Part shown: in pieces, positions 1 to 12,151 of the stretch
Numbering within the stretch: the stretch's first letter is position 1
Layout of the letters: every line of letters begins with the position of its first letter
Source of the DNA: Epiperipatus broadwayi
Taxonomy: Eukaryota; Onychophora; Udeonychophora; Euonychophora; Peripatidae
Assembly: GCA_028023455.1 (NCBI GenBank)
Contig: JAQFVV010000204.1
Span: forward strand, 1,645,001 to 1,709,000
Reading direction: 5' to 3'
Length of the DNA: 64,000 nucleotides
Notes under the pieces: model-generated
What the model was told of the DNA's origin: nothing
What the model saw: only the letters and a program-made list of their open reading frames with translations
Databases searched by the model: none
Made by a program: the position numbers and the translations under genes

Positions 1-1785
1 ACAAGAAATGAAAATCCCAATCTTTTTAATAATTTCTTTTTAATTTATGATGTGGGATGCAATGAGATGGATCAGCAAATTCATGTAGAATTCTGGTGCC
101 ATAAAATAAACAAATAATATTTCACCGACTGTCCACATCATAATAATCAGTATTCCAGTTAATCAGGAAATATAGTTATGGTCTGTTAAAAATATGAATA
201 AAATATTTTCTTTCTCATAGTTTGATTAACTCACACATTCTAATGTGTAATTGAAGGCCTACCTAAATGTGACAAATGTTACATTATTTATCTATTATTG
301 TATTTCTTTTATGTTAAAGAGTAAGAGGTCCATACTCAGATACAAATATCACTCAATAGATATCATTAACAAATATTTATATGAATAATATCAAAATAAA
401 GTGAAAACTTCTTGTCCATACTCAGATACAAATATCACTCAATAGATATCATTAACAAATATTTATATGAATAATATCAAAATAAAATGAAAACTTATAA
501 AAGATATAGATATTATATGTTTCTTGATTATCACTATTGCCATTTTAAAAGATGAGTAAATATAAATCATAATAAAAGATATACCACTTGTTTCATTTAG
601 TAATGACTTTGTGATTTATTTATTTTTATCACTTATTAGTACATGAGGTCATTGTTCAATACTTGATCCTGTTAATTTAATTATATTTTTACCCTGAGAA
701 CCTTTAAATGCTCGTGATTACTTGCATAAACACTAATGAATTGCTACATTGTTTAACATCAAGAATTTTAAAAATATTAGTAAATTATGTATAGTTAATC
801 ATTTGCAAATATAAATTAAATTCAATAAAATATTCCCTTTGTCTTTATTGTGCCACTATAAATTGACACTCTGTCCACAAAATTTTTAAGATTACCAAAA
901 TTACAATGACTGGTATGAGGAATGACTAGGCATATAGCCTAGTACTAGATCAAGAAGAATCTTCAATGACCATAGTGATAATTTGCTACATACTACAGTT
1001 ACATAATAAATTTTAAGATATAATCTTACACAGACTCTACTAATTATACTTTAAGTTTAAACCAAATGGACACTTAGTTGTTAACACTATAAGAGAAAAT
1101 AAAGACAGAGCTTAAGTATGGTCTAAATATTTATTATATACATTTTTTTAATTCTAAAGTCTTGCCCAACCCCCTTTTTCAGAACCCTCCAATTGATTTG
1201 ATCTGAAATTTAAAAAGAAAGACAAACATAAATCTTAATTCCTTTTCTTATTTGTTATTATGATTCATTATTAAACATTTTATATCTTTTAACCAAGGAA
1301 ACATGTGTCACCCAAGGACTATATGACTTACTAATAAGTCTCTTGCACTACTCAAACTCTCTACATATCATGATTAATAATTATATTCAAACCCTTAATG
1401 GATGGTGGCAAGTGTCCATTGTTTTCTTCTAGCTGTAGAATCTCCTTTGATATACACTAGGTTCCAACATAAGGTTTTTATATTTGCTTATAGTTGGAAC
1501 ACTTAACTGATCTTTATCCCCTTCCCCCTGTTTGACTTTCTAGATCAAGCAATTAACATTCTTTTTACAACCTTAAGACTGTACAAACATTGAACATAAT
1601 AAAATGAGGTAAAATTATATATAATTTTAATTACCAAAAAGTTAGTAGAATAACACCATACCCCTTTTTCCAATTTATCCAAAATAATATGAAAAATAAT
1701 TCCTTTTAAAAACCCCACACTGTATTTTTGAAACTTTTATATACAACTAACTCAGTTAATGGAGTCTAGAATTCTATTATGTTAA
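1..1785. other. AT-rich DNA without recognised gene
   Basis: No long reading frame, RNA gene or transposon protein is visible. The only structure noted is the tandem duplication near 327-497, listed separately. The stretch could be intronic or intergenic. Confidence 0.6.
327..497. repeat. 86-bp tandem duplication, also dispersed
   Basis: Two adjacent near-identical copies (about 327-411 and 413-497) share the stretch starting ccatactcagatacaaat. A diverged relative lies near 15466-15588, where the flanking ttatgttaaaga is also shared. The unit is therefore part of a dispersed repeat that was locally duplicated here. Confidence 0.8.
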
Positions 1786-2082
1786 TCAGAATAAAGGTTC
1801 TTTAAATAAAAGTTCATATTTACCCTGATTCATCAGCTGTTTCACTTTCATGCAGTGGGTAATGTCCTTATATGATTTCATTCTTGAAACTACTGGTATG
1901 AATCCTTTGTTTTGTTCATTGATTTTTTAACATGCCCAGACTTGTTTACAGAATCCATCTGTCCCATAGTTGAAAGTTTCTTGGGCAGCTCCAGGTGTGG
2001 TTGTGAGACATATTCCCTGAGGGGAAAGCTTTCAATGCTCAGTAGTTGCAGAATATTTTCTTGATGCTGCTTATTATTATAT
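1786..2082 (-). pseudogene. Possible coding remnant, family unknown
   Basis: On the minus strand two short open frames follow one another with coding-like composition in otherwise very AT-rich DNA. The first (about 2082 down to a TAG at 1890-1892) includes residues such as SIESFPLREYVSQPHLELP. The second, in another frame (about 1935 down to 1786), includes SRMKSYKDITHCMKVKQLM. They overlap near 1900-1935, which suggests one frame broken by an indel, or two exons. A pyrimidine-rich stretch ending in cag lies within the first frame and could be a splice acceptor, but the frame also stays open upstream of it. I do not recognise the family; a dead transposase or a diverged host exon would both fit. 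Confidence 0.35.
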
Positions 2083-2919
2083 TTTTTTATAAAAATTCTG
2101 AAGATTTTATATATCTGCTTCCAATATATTTTTTTTCAATCTCTTTTACCAATCTTTATAACAAAGCAAACTCCATAATTTGTATGTTTTTAACAAACAG
2201 AATTCATACCTAGCAGTTTATTTTTAGATGCATTTTGATACTTCTAATTACTGATTGTTATTGCATTTTTAATTAATGGGGAAGTTCTGGTCCAATTAAT
2301 GCAGTAGATCAACTCTAGCAATATATATAATTACAAATACTTTTAGTCTCTTGAGTTTCAACTATAGAGTTAATTGCATATATCTATAATCCCCCCACTC
2401 AATTTATGTTTTTTCACAGAATTGCAATAAAAAAAACTTTTAATCAAAACAAGTCTCAAGATCTAATTTTATCCTGATTTCTTTGACATAAATATAAAAA
2501 AAACTTTAAAAAGATTTCAAAGATTAATATTTTGAAATATTTTAATGACTACACACTTTTATTTAAAAATAAGGTACTTTATTAGTATATCTGTGGTGCT
2601 AAATTTTAATAAAAAATAATTTAATTAAAATAAATTGCATAGAAACTCTTAATTTAGAATAATATAATAATCTTCTAGGATAGCCTTCAAATACTAAAAT
2701 GATAAAGAATTTTATGGCCACTCAGAATACTCTATTAAACAAACACTTTAATCATTTCAATTGATTATAGTAATCAGCTAATAATCGTAAATGAAGCAGA
2801 TAATAGTTTCCTATAAGAGCAGTCTATGCATAATTGCAATTAAATTATAGAGCTCAGTAAAAACAATTTTAAAAATTGTAAATATTTTGTTTCTTAGATA
2901 CATTCTTAACATATATATA
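2083..2919. other. AT-rich DNA without recognised feature
   Basis: No gene or repeat is supported. The stretch ends in a short (TA)n run at about 2911-2922, which is the left insertion site of the LTR element that follows. Confidence 0.6.
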
Positions 2920-5375
2920 TATAATGGAAATGGTTATTTTGATGATTTGATTTATATATTTATACCTTCAACTATATTTATTTCGATTATTTTATTCTAT
3001 ATTATACTTATTTATTATATCCATTTATTCTTTTCATAACTTTTATTTCTATCCATTTATTGTTTACAACTTAGATTCTTTATTATCTTATTTATTATTT
3101 TAACCAATGCTGTTACAATACAAGTAGAGAGCTAATACAGATACAAACTTAATTTCATATCTATACCCTTGATCGAACCCCAAGGCAATATGTACATATT
3201 ATCTTGGCATTATTTTTCCTGACCCAAGATACCCTCGGCTGCTGAACAACACAAACTATTTCAAAGAAACTTAACGAATGTCCAGCGCTTGCTATTTATT
3301 TTTTAGAATTGGGATTTCACACGAACAAGCAGCACATGAATATCTTAAACAAATCAGTATGCCTCTTTAATCACTACTTACAGTATCCCCCCTGTCGTAG
3401 CTTGGTGATAGGAGAATAAAGCAAGGATATGAAATTTAATGACAAATATGTTTAATAATAATATTTACACTTTATATAAAAAATTGCATTATAATAATAA
3501 AAATAAACACACACTTATAAATACATGGCTATAATAAATATATGCACATTGATCAGATATAAAGGTTCTTAAAGTCCTGTTGATAGAGTTCTATTTTTAT
3601 CAAATCATTAATTTTATATTTAGTTATGGATAGTAGACAAATGAAAATGCATGCATGCTTTTACCTAGGCTTTGTTGTAATTGTCCCATGGGTATTTCTT
3701 CTGAGCGCTCTTGATTAACCTCCTCAGTTTGTGAGGTTATTTTCATCCAGTTTGCTGGTTGATTCTTTAGGTTGAGTTTCAATTGACAGCTACAGAAGCG
3801 GCGGTCACTCTAGCAGGTCAGACAAAGATCTTACATTGCGAGTCAGTGATGAGACGGCTCGAATCCGAACCTACGTTCCTTTAACGCCACTAGCCACACA
3901 CTTCTCCCATTTTTTTTTAGCTGTTGCTTCTCTAAAGTCTCTACTAGCAATGCCAGACAAAAATTTTAATTTTATTAATCTCTTTCTTTGTTTGTTGTTT
4001 TTAAAATTTTTTAATTAAGACTTAGATTTCCAACCAATTCTTATCATTACGTTTCTTTATTTAATTAGTGGCTGGAATGTAAGTCCCAATTAATTTAACA
4101 GATCAGGCAAAGATCTTCCATTGTTAACTCTTATAATGCATGACTCGTCTAAAAATGAGAAGATTTGACATCACTCTAAATCGGCTACTTTTTATCCCAC
4201 GTATACATATGATACGTCATTAGAAAGAAAATCAAAAGTTCTGTAAGATGGTGCCCTCTTCAGAATAAATTTACAAGTAAAAAATCAATAAAAATGACCA
4301 TATATGTCAAAAAAAACCAAAGCACCGCCTCCTCACCAACTTTTCTTGAATCTTATTGACTGTCCCACTTCTGTCAGAAAGGGAAATGGCTGCCAAAAAG
4401 TAAAAAGTTACATTCGTTTTGATTTTTATTACGAAAATGATAAACGAATGTTTACAACATTTTAAACAATATTTGAATTGAATTACAAATTATTATTGAT
4501 AAAATAATACTAAAAATCAAATTATTTTAAAAAAATAGTTAAGATATTACCAAGAATTATTTATTTATTGCTACATATTGATCGTAACGTTAAAGTGAAA
4601 AAAAAAAAAGATTGCTGACGCAATCTTTTTTGGTTGGTTGAATAGCTGTTACTTTTATTTCACTGCAATTGAATATTTTTTAAATTATAAATCAAATTTT
4701 ATTTTTGAAAAGATTTTCGTTTGCTTTCGTAATCTGCCAATTCCGTAATATACTTTTTACAAACGAAACTAACGTATTTATATTATTAAAAGTGATCTAT
4801 TTTAACAATAGATTTTGTTAAAGTTGTGAGGTGGCCAATTACAAGTTTTGATTTTTAACTCATTCAGCCAATTATATAATCATCGTTCAAAGGGATAACA
4901 TTTCTTTGTCTGTGGAATTTAATTTGTCCAACAGACTTTCACACCTACGGCCATATTGTTTCCTTTTATAGATCACATATTACATTTATTTTATTTAAAG
5001 TTTACAATTCATTCATTTTTTCTTTCACATTTACGTTTTGCATTTATTTTAATTTGTTATAATATATTTTTTAAAAGAGAGAAGAAACGCATTTTTTTTT
5101 ATGCATCCACTTCCCCTCTCCCACAATAAACAAAAATAACTTTCTAGCATTTCTTACAAGAGAGAAAGAGACGCATTTCTTTATTTATGCAACCCCCCTC
5201 CCCTTCTCCTACTATTACAAAATCCACAGTAATTTTGACATTAGAATTTCAATTTCTTTCTTTCCCTTCCTTCTTTTTTTTAAAAAAATTTATTAGCTAA
5301 TTATTTCACCTTTATTACTTTCTAATTTTATTAATAACTATATATGTGTGTCGACGACTTTACGTGGTCGTCACA
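2920..5375 (-). repeat. 3' LTR of the minus-strand element
   Basis: This is the long LTR copy. It matches 7837-9509 almost base for base except for an extra segment of about 770 bp at 4124-4894. The other copy joins gatcttccattg directly to ataacatttc at that point. On the minus strand the LTR starts TGTGACGACCAC. Confidence 0.85.
4124..4894. other. 770-bp segment present in only one LTR
   Basis: This block interrupts the alignment of the two LTRs with only a base or so of microhomology at the junction. No terminal inverted repeats or target duplication are evident, so deletion from the right-hand LTR is at least as likely as insertion here. It contains a small hairpin, gattgctgacgcaatc, near 4610. 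Confidence 0.75.
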
Positions 5376-6510
5376 TTACACTCCGCCCATTTTTGAGAAT
5401 TAAAATCAGGTCGAATCTTATTCTGAGATGAGAGCCTATTTTAATTCTTTGCTTTCAACTCTTACTTCTGCTTTTATTACAGACTTCCCACTCTGTCATG
5501 ATGAGTGATAATGATGATGAGGATGACTGCAGAGAGACAGCTAGGTAAAGCTACACAATTCTTTCCGATCGATTTTGGCTGATCAACCAATTAATCTCTA
5601 CGCATACGAGACCATGGCCTAACTTAACTCTATTAAAAAACATAACAGGGGTTTAAAGTGTGTGAACAGCAGGATATTTCTACTGCCTGTTCATCTTGTG
5701 CAAACAACAAATTCTTATTCTTTATTTATTTTATTTGAGGCACTAATTCTTATTTCTTCATTTATTTATTTTGAGACACTAATTCTTATTATATTGGGAC
5801 ACTAATTCTTATTATATAATGAGTCCAGGATTCTTACTGGTGCTTCATTTAAAAGTTTAACCATCGAGAGCCATGAGAATCTAAAGTGCGAAGAGACGGC
5901 TGAATCACGCTCAAAATATGACCCAAACATAATGCATACACACACACATATATGCCTCAATCTGCAACCTCATACACCTACTAGTGATATCTGTCATTTA
6001 CGCATTATCACTATTATTCATTTATTTAATTTATTAATTATTCACTGGCTCTTTAATGAGCCTAAACGATTCTTATTTTTATTTTTACTTCTATTTATTT
6101 GTTAATTCTATCTGCATTTATAACTGACAGACTGTGATATGAATAAACTATTTATTTATTTATTTTATTAATTATTAAATGGCTCTTTAATGAGCCTAAT
6201 CGATTCTTATTTTTATTTTTACTTCTATTTAATTGTTAATTCTAACTGCATTTATACCTGACAGATTGTGGTACGAATAAATTATTTATAGATTTCTTTC
6301 CTTTTTTTTATTACTTTTATTTACATTGGTCTTGCTGTGCTTGACTGCACATAAATACTCATTAAGTTCATCATTAATTTTACTCCATGAACACTATCCT
6401 TTTTTTTTGTTTATTAAAGTAACTTTGATTTTTGTCGTGAGACGATTTGCCCCACCTGTCATATATTTTTAAAAAAAATTTATTTCTCATGATTCCAAGA
6501 CGTTATCCAT
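5376..6510 (-). other. Non-coding 3' internal region of the element
   Basis: This stretch lies between the gag-like ORF and the 3' LTR, where pol would be expected, and it has no sustained reading frame. It holds three to four degenerate copies of a motif containing cactaattcttatt (about 5700-5830) and a tandem duplication of about 137 bp (about 6018-6293). On the minus strand, a tract reading CAAAAATGGGCGGAG directly before the LTR (complement of about 5379-5393) is a plausible polypurine tract. Confidence 0.7.
6018..6293. repeat. Two tandem copies of a ~137-bp unit
   Basis: Each copy carries the hairpin ggctctttaatgagcc, a five-base-pair stem, followed by a shared segment through attcttatttttattttt and then a stretch containing ctgcatttata. 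The duplication lies within the element's non-coding internal region. Confidence 0.8.
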
Positions 6511-6548
6511 TTCATCGAACTGACATATCCATCCGTTTACCTTTTTTC

Positions 6549-7427
6549 TTAGTTTTTGTCTGGAGGTTTCTTATCATTTTTTCTACTATATTTATATCCA
6601 CTTGTGCTGGGACCTGGAACACTGTTTCGATGTCCTCTAGAGTCGGCTTGCTCATATGGATGATTGAGATCTGAACTCCTTCCGGTCTGTTCAGACATTT
6701 CAGCCCTTTCGGATCTATCAGGAAATGCCTGGCTTCCTTCCCAATAATCATGATGAGGATTGTATTGCATTCTTCCGATGTGCAGATCATTGGGCTGGGG
6801 TTTAAATCCCCGATCCTCCGCCTTGTAATTAGGCCTAGTGCTGTCAAACACATCTAGAAACTCAGTAACCTGTCCGACAGTCTTCCCTTCTGGGCCTATA
6901 AGCATTTGCTCTGCATTGTTACTATCGCTATTTATGTGCAAGCCTTTGCTCGTGCTCTCTTGCTCTTTATTGTTAGCTCTTATTATCTCTGTTATATTTT
7001 CTATTTTATTTTCACCCCTTTTTACCCTCACTTCTATTTTCTCAACTGTGTTTGCTAACTGAGTTACCTCTAGTTGTATGTTTTCTATAGCCTTTCCGTT
7101 TTCATTTTTTATTACTTGTTTAACCCTTTGGCTACAATCCTTACTGTGTCGTTCGCCCAACTCTTCTATCTTCCTACTATTTCTTTCACCTATTTCCCTC
7201 ATTTCCATAAACAACCTTTGCTGGCCTTCCATTAATTTCATGAACATATCCCTTATATTATAGCTTTCCATTTTATTTTTATCATCAACCACTGTCTCCA
7301 TTCCCTTTCTAATTTCTATATCTCCGTCACTAGCTATTTTTCCAGATGGTTCCATTATTTCTTTGGAGGTTTTTCCTATTTCGCCCACTAGAGCATCCAT
7401 TTTTATTTTTGACCTGGTGTGCATCAA
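6549..7427 (-). CDS. Gag-like coiled-coil protein, 292 aa
   Basis: This is an intact reading frame in the internal region of the minus-strand LTR element, starting about 410 nt after its 5' LTR. The N-terminus contains TRSKIK, also present at the start of the decayed gag near 22462. Residues of roughly 10-170 are rich in Lys, Glu, Gln and Asn and look like a long coiled coil. The C-terminal third is Pro/Ser/Arg-rich and ends in a basic tail (NDKKPPDKN). The capsid-type segment seen in the intact-length Gag at 34701-36560 is missing, so the coiled coil runs straight into the tail. It probably made an RNA-packaging or multimerising structural protein. Identity as Gag is inferred from position and architecture rather than a catalytic motif. 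Confidence 0.7.
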   Translation of the reverse strand: MMHTRSKIKMDALVGEIGKTSKEIMEPSGKIASDGDIEIRKGMETVVDDKNKMESYNIRDMFMKLMEGQQRLFMEMREIGERNSRKIEELGERHSKDCSQRVKQVIKNENGKAIENIQLEVTQLANTVEKIEVRVKRGENKIENITEIIRANNKEQESTSKGLHINSDSNNAEQMLIGPEGKTVGQVTEFLDVFDSTRPNYKAEDRGFKPQPNDLHIGRMQYNPHHDYWEGSQAFPDRSERAEMSEQTGRSSDLNHPYEQADSRGHRNSVPGPSTSGYKYSRKNDKKPPDKN

Positions 7428-7814
7428 ATTTATTTACCACACACACACTAATTAATCACTTATATTTTATTCTACAGCTTTACTATCTAACCTTATCCTT
7501 ATAGGATTATATTACTTTACTAACTTTATATTTCATGGACACTAGGTACATTTGTTCGGCTCTCCCCATCTCACTCACTAATCATTACTCACCCACGCCT
7601 GCCTTCAAGACCCCTCCGCAACTGACTCCAATGTACAACCTAACTTCCCACATTATATTTCGTTCTCTTTCTCTCCTTTTACCCTCTAATATTTATTTTA
7701 TTTCTTGCTTTGTCTACCACCAAGCTATTTTTGATTTGTTTATTAATTATTGCATAAACTATTAATTTTGTTATACTCAAATTCAAATGGGCTGAACTTG
7801 TAAATGTGACAATA

Positions 7815-7836
7815 TATCCCGGACTCTGGCCCCCAA
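7815..7836 (-). other. Primer-binding-like site next to 5' LTR
   Basis: On the minus strand, immediately after the 5' LTR, the sequence reads TGGGGGCCAGAGTCCGGG. It begins with the TGG expected to pair with the CCA end of a tRNA. The exact tRNA cannot be assigned from the window. Confidence 0.6.
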
Positions 7837-9509
7837 TTATAACGGAAATTGTTATTTTGATGATTTGATTTATATATTTATACCTTCAACTATATTTATT
7901 TCGATTATTTTATTCTATATTATACTTATTTATTATATCCATTTATTTTTTTCATAACTTTTATTTCTATCCATTTATTGTTTACAACTTAGATTCTTTA
8001 TTATCTTATTTATTATTTTAACCAACGCCATTACAATACAAGCAGAGACCTAATACAGATACAAACTTAATTTCATATCTATACCTTTGATCGAATCCCA
8101 AGGCAATACGTACATATTATCTTGGCATTATTTTTCCCGACCAAGATACCCTTGGCTGCTGAACAATGCAAACTATTTCAAAGAAATTTAACGAATGTCC
8201 AGCGCTTGCTATTTACTTTTTAGAATTGGGATTTCACACGAACAAGCAGCACATGAATATCTTAAACAAATCAGTATGCCCCTTTAATCACTACTTACAG
8301 TATCCCCCCTGTAATAGCTTGGTGATAGGAGAATAAAGCAAGGATATGAAATTTAATGACAAATATGTTTAATAATAATATTTACACTTTATATAAAAAA
8401 TTACATTATAATAATAAAAATAAACACACACTTATAAATACATGGCTATAATAAATATATGCAAATTGATCAGATATAAAGGTTCTTAAAGTCCTGTTGA
8501 TAGAGTTCTATTTTTATCAAATCATTAATTTTATATTTAGTTATGGATAGTAGACAAATAAAAATGCATGCATGCTTTTACCTAGGCTTTGTTGTAATTA
8601 TCCCATGGGTATTTCTTCTGAACACTCTTGATTAATCTCCTCAGTTTGTGGGGTTATTTTCATCCAGTTTGCTGGTTGATTCTTTATGTTGAGTTTCAAT
8701 TGACAGCTACAGAAGCGGCAGTCCCTCTAGCAGGTCAGGCAAAGATCTTACATTGCGAGTCAGTGATGAGACGGCTCGAATCTGAACCCACGTTCCTTTA
8801 ACACCACTAGCCACGCACTTCTCCCATTTTCTTTTAGCTGTTGCTTCTCTACTAGCAATGCCAGACAAAAATTTGTAGTTTTATTAATCTTTCTTTGTTC
8901 GTTGTTTTTAAAATTTTTTAATTAAGACTTAGATTTCCAACCAATTCTTATCATTATGTTTCTTTATTTAATTAATGGCTGGAATGTAAGTCCCAATTAA
9001 TTTAACAGATCAGGCAAAGATCTTCCATTGATAACATTTCTTTGTCCGTGGAATTTAATTTGTCCAACAGACTTTCACACCTACGGCCATATTGTTTCTT
9101 TTTATAGATCACATATTACATTTATTTTATTTAAAGTTTACAATTCATTCATTTTTTCTTTCACATTTATGTTTTGCATTTATTTTAATTTGTTATAATC
9201 TATTTTTTAAAAGAGAGAAGAAACACATTTTTTTATGCATCCACTTCCCCTCTCCCACAATAAACAAAAATAACTCTCTAGCATTTCTTACAAGAGAGAA
9301 AGAGACGCATTTCTTTATTTATGCAACCCCCCTCCCCTTCTCTTACTATTACAAAATCCACAGTAATTTTGACATTAGAATTTCAATTTCTTTCTTTCCC
9401 TTCCTTCTTTTTTTTTAAAAAATTTATTAACTAATTATTTCACCTTTATTACTTTCTAATTTTATTAATAACTATATATGTGTGTCAATGACTTTATGTG
9501 GTTGTCACA
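7837..9509 (-). repeat. 5' LTR of the minus-strand element
   Basis: This is the shorter LTR copy, 1.67 kb, lacking the 770-bp block. Its minus-strand start is TGTGACAACCAC, abutting the (TA)n microsatellite at 9510. Short frames inside it are LTR sequence, not genes. Confidence 0.85.

Positions 9510-9592
<83 letters not shown>
9510..9592. repeat. (TA)n microsatellite
   Basis: A nearly pure TA dinucleotide tract with one tatgta interruption directly flanks the LTR element. It is the likely insertion target. Confidence 0.95.
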
Positions 9593-9596
<4 letters not shown>

Positions 9597-10735
9597 CTTT
9601 TGTTACTTTATTAGTATGCCTTTTATTTTATTTAAAATATTTTCTATTAAAATTTAGCTGTGGGAGTTATACTAATAGTCAATTCTTAGATAAATGCTGG
9701 CTTTGGGTTGGTGTTTTTAGATCTAGTATCTGAAGCTACCCTAGTGCCTCTCTGAGGAATGCCAAAAGCATGAAATCATTGGTCAGGGTATGGGGTGAAA
9801 ATGGAAATAAATTAAATGCTTTCTCTTGCTAAGCATTTATCTCAAAGTTTTTTGAGCAGTTAGCAAAGCTCATTGTTTATATTACTTATAGATGTGCCAA
9901 TTTATAATACTTTGCAATCATTTTTTTAGGTTGCGGCAAGTAAGTGTTATAAAAAAATTTTATTTGTTTATAAATCTTGTTTGATTTTGATACAATTTTT
10001 TTGCTGCTGTTATTATTTACTTTTTTATTCACCATATTTTGTGGTATATACATTTATTCATGATTTTGAAATTTTGCAGTGGTGGTGATAATATAAAAAT
10101 GGGATAAAGATACCATATGAATCATTGTAAAATTTTTAATTCATATTTAAAAAAATATTTACATTGGAAAATATTAATATTTAAAATATTAATATTTGAC
10201 AATATTTACATTATAAATTTATTTATTTCCAAATATCATAAATGGTTAGATTTTCACAGAACATATATATATTTTTAACCATTCTAAAATATTAAGATTT
10301 ATTTTTGAAGTTCAATAGTTATGCTAAAAATAGACTTAAAGACAGTGGGATGTGAAAAAGTAAGCTAAGATGCCATAGTAACCAAGAAGAATATTATTGA
10401 GAATTGCCATTAGAAAAAAATAACATATTTTGCTGCCATCAATTTGTTCGTTTTTCCTTTATCTGACAATTTTGAACTTTATTTGGGCCAATTCCATTAA
10501 TGGCTTTAATGGGAGTAGCATGATAGCCATTAGTGTCAGCTGATTATTTAAAATTTTGTTTTCTTTTTAAAATTGCTGAAAAACTATAAACATGACTTAT
10601 AAAAATTATAGCATACTCTGCTGTTTAAATTGCTTTTAAAATGCCATATTGCATGTTAAAGTCAGACAAAATTTGAATTTTTTATTAATTTTTTTTTTAG
10701 TAGGTATTCATTTAATTTTTTTCTTTACTGCTCAG
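9593..10735. other. AT-rich DNA without recognised gene
   Basis: No sustained coding frame or repeat element is seen. The last about 25 bases are pyrimidine-rich and end in ctcag, a possible splice acceptor for the exon candidate that follows. Confidence 0.55.
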
Positions 10736-10858
10736 TTTACTAGACTGCATGAAGAATTCAAAGGTACAATTTTTTATCAGCAAGACTGTAGAGTAAAATG
10801 GATTAAAGATGTCTCGATGATTCAAGACCTTCATCTCTATAAAAATGTAAAATCATAA
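10736..10858 (+). CDS. Possible terminal exon, product unknown
   Basis: A pyrimidine-rich tract ending in ctgctcag is followed by a 40-codon frame ending in TAA. Its composition (many charged residues, Trp, Cys and His) differs from the low-complexity Phe/Ile/Lys frames around it. Residues such as EFKGTIFYQQDCRVKWIKD and DLHLYKNVKS read like a conserved protein tail. The TAA overlaps a possible donor (gtattt), so the exon could be terminal or internal. The frame also runs upstream of the acceptor, but that part is a Phe/Leu-rich translation of the pyrimidine tract and is unlikely to be coding. I do not recognise the protein. Confidence 0.4.
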   Translation, partial: FTRLHEEFKGTIFYQQDCRVKWIKDVSMIQDLHLYKNVKS

Positions 10859-10879
10859 GTATTTAATTTTATTTTATTT

Positions 10880-11265
10880 TCCATAGTATTTTTAATTTTT
10901 CTATTATTTGAATAGTAATATTTTAAATTTTCTTGTTATTTGATAAATTATAATTTATTAATGTGTTTAATAAAAATGTATTAGTGTGTGTGGCATATAA
11001 TTTATACTTCTATTTATATATAACATAATGGTTTATGTACAATGTAATTTGGGAGCTTGTAAGTGTTCAATTTACATTTTTTCATAGTATTTTAATTTTT
11101 TCTATTATTTGCATGGTATTATTTTAAATTTTCTTATTATTTAATAAATTATAATTTATTAATGTGTTTGCATTTGTATTAGTGTATGTGTAGTATATAA
11201 TGTATACTTGTATTCAAATATAATGTAGTGTTTTATGTACAATAAAATTTTGGGACTCTGATCCA
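10880..11265. repeat. Two diverged tandem copies of a ~200-bp unit
   Basis: The two copies share catagtatttt, tctattatttg, ttttaaattttctt, ataaattataatttattaatgtg and gttttatgtacaat in the same order. A third partial copy of the taataatttattaatgtgttt part occurs near 11311-11340. There is no coding potential. Confidence 0.7.
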
Positions 11266-12151
11266 AGTTTGAGGCAACCTTATTTTATAGACATAATAAT
11301 TTTCAAATGGTTTAATAATTTATTAATGTGTTTATATTTGTAATAGTATGTTTGCACTTGCATGTCTGTGTTTGTATAACAAGTAATAATTTTTATATAT
11401 AAAATCAAGGTATTGTAGAGCAGTGCAATGTAAATTTTAAGACTGATTATGAGATATACAGAAAGGCTGTAATTGATAAAGCAATCACAAAATTTACTAG
11501 GCATAGTATCATGTAAAAATATAAACTCCTAAAACCAATAAAGAGGTTTCAAGTGGTGCGTGATGATAACCACAATGGTTGTGTATACCATATGTAATTG
11601 TATGCAAGCTAGGATCAAATTCTGATTCTTGCCTATGCCTTAATACTCATGCTATGAAGCCAGTAGTTTTTCCATATATCTTCATCACATTATTTTCAAG
11701 TCTATAGCTAGAAAAGGAGCTATATGCAAATAAATAATATCTCTGTGAGACAATAAATATAATTAGATAACATCACTGTCATGCACAAAGAATATAAACA
11801 TCACTGGTATACACAAAATATATAAAATAAAGATATGAAACTCATTTTAGCATTGATACAGACAGTAGCCTTCAATTTCTAGTTTTGGATAGAGAAGAAA
11901 TCAATTGCTATGATGACAAATGCATATGGGACCTTCTGGAAATGATTTATTTTGTGTCTTTTATTAGCATGAATCTTTTTTTTATAGATGTCTTGATATT
12001 TATTAATTTTGGGGCACAAGATAAAAATGAAGATTTCTTATGCAACTATTTTTGAAGATTTTGAAGCTATGGATTATCTCAGAAAAAAAAGTATTATATA
12101 TGGTTTGAATGAGAATTTTGTGATGAATACAAAGATGGAATTTAGACTTAG
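11266..12151. other. AT-rich DNA without recognised gene
   Basis: Only short random frames are seen. The region directly precedes the tandem/inverted array. Confidence 0.55.

Larger units (their letters stand above)
2920..9509 (-). mobile_element. Non-autonomous LTR retrotransposon (no pol)
   Basis: Two direct repeats (2920-5375 and 7837-9509) bracket a 2.46-kb internal region that carries one gag-like ORF on the minus strand. On that strand the LTR begins TGTGAC. The 5' LTR (right-hand copy) is followed by a TGG-starting primer-binding-like site, and the 3' LTR is preceded by a G-rich polypurine tract. No protease, RT or integrase is present, so mobilisation would depend on enzymes from a relative. 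Both outer ends lie in (TA)n: a short run on the left and a long microsatellite from 9510 on the right. Any target duplication is therefore hidden in the TA repeat. The LTRs remain very similar apart from one large indel, so the insertion is fairly young. Confidence 0.85.

Noticed and set aside
3836-4018. 60-codon frame inside an LTR
   Set aside because: It lies within the 3' LTR of the minus-strand element, is Phe/Leu-rich and runs opposite to the element's sense. There is no family signal.
6512-6853. 113-codon minus-strand frame overlapping the gag-like ORF
   Set aside because: It is an alternate-frame shadow of 6549-7427. The other frame is longer and has the coiled-coil pattern.
9482-9733. 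83-codon frame
   Set aside because: Most of it is Ile-Tyr repeats translated from the TA microsatellite.
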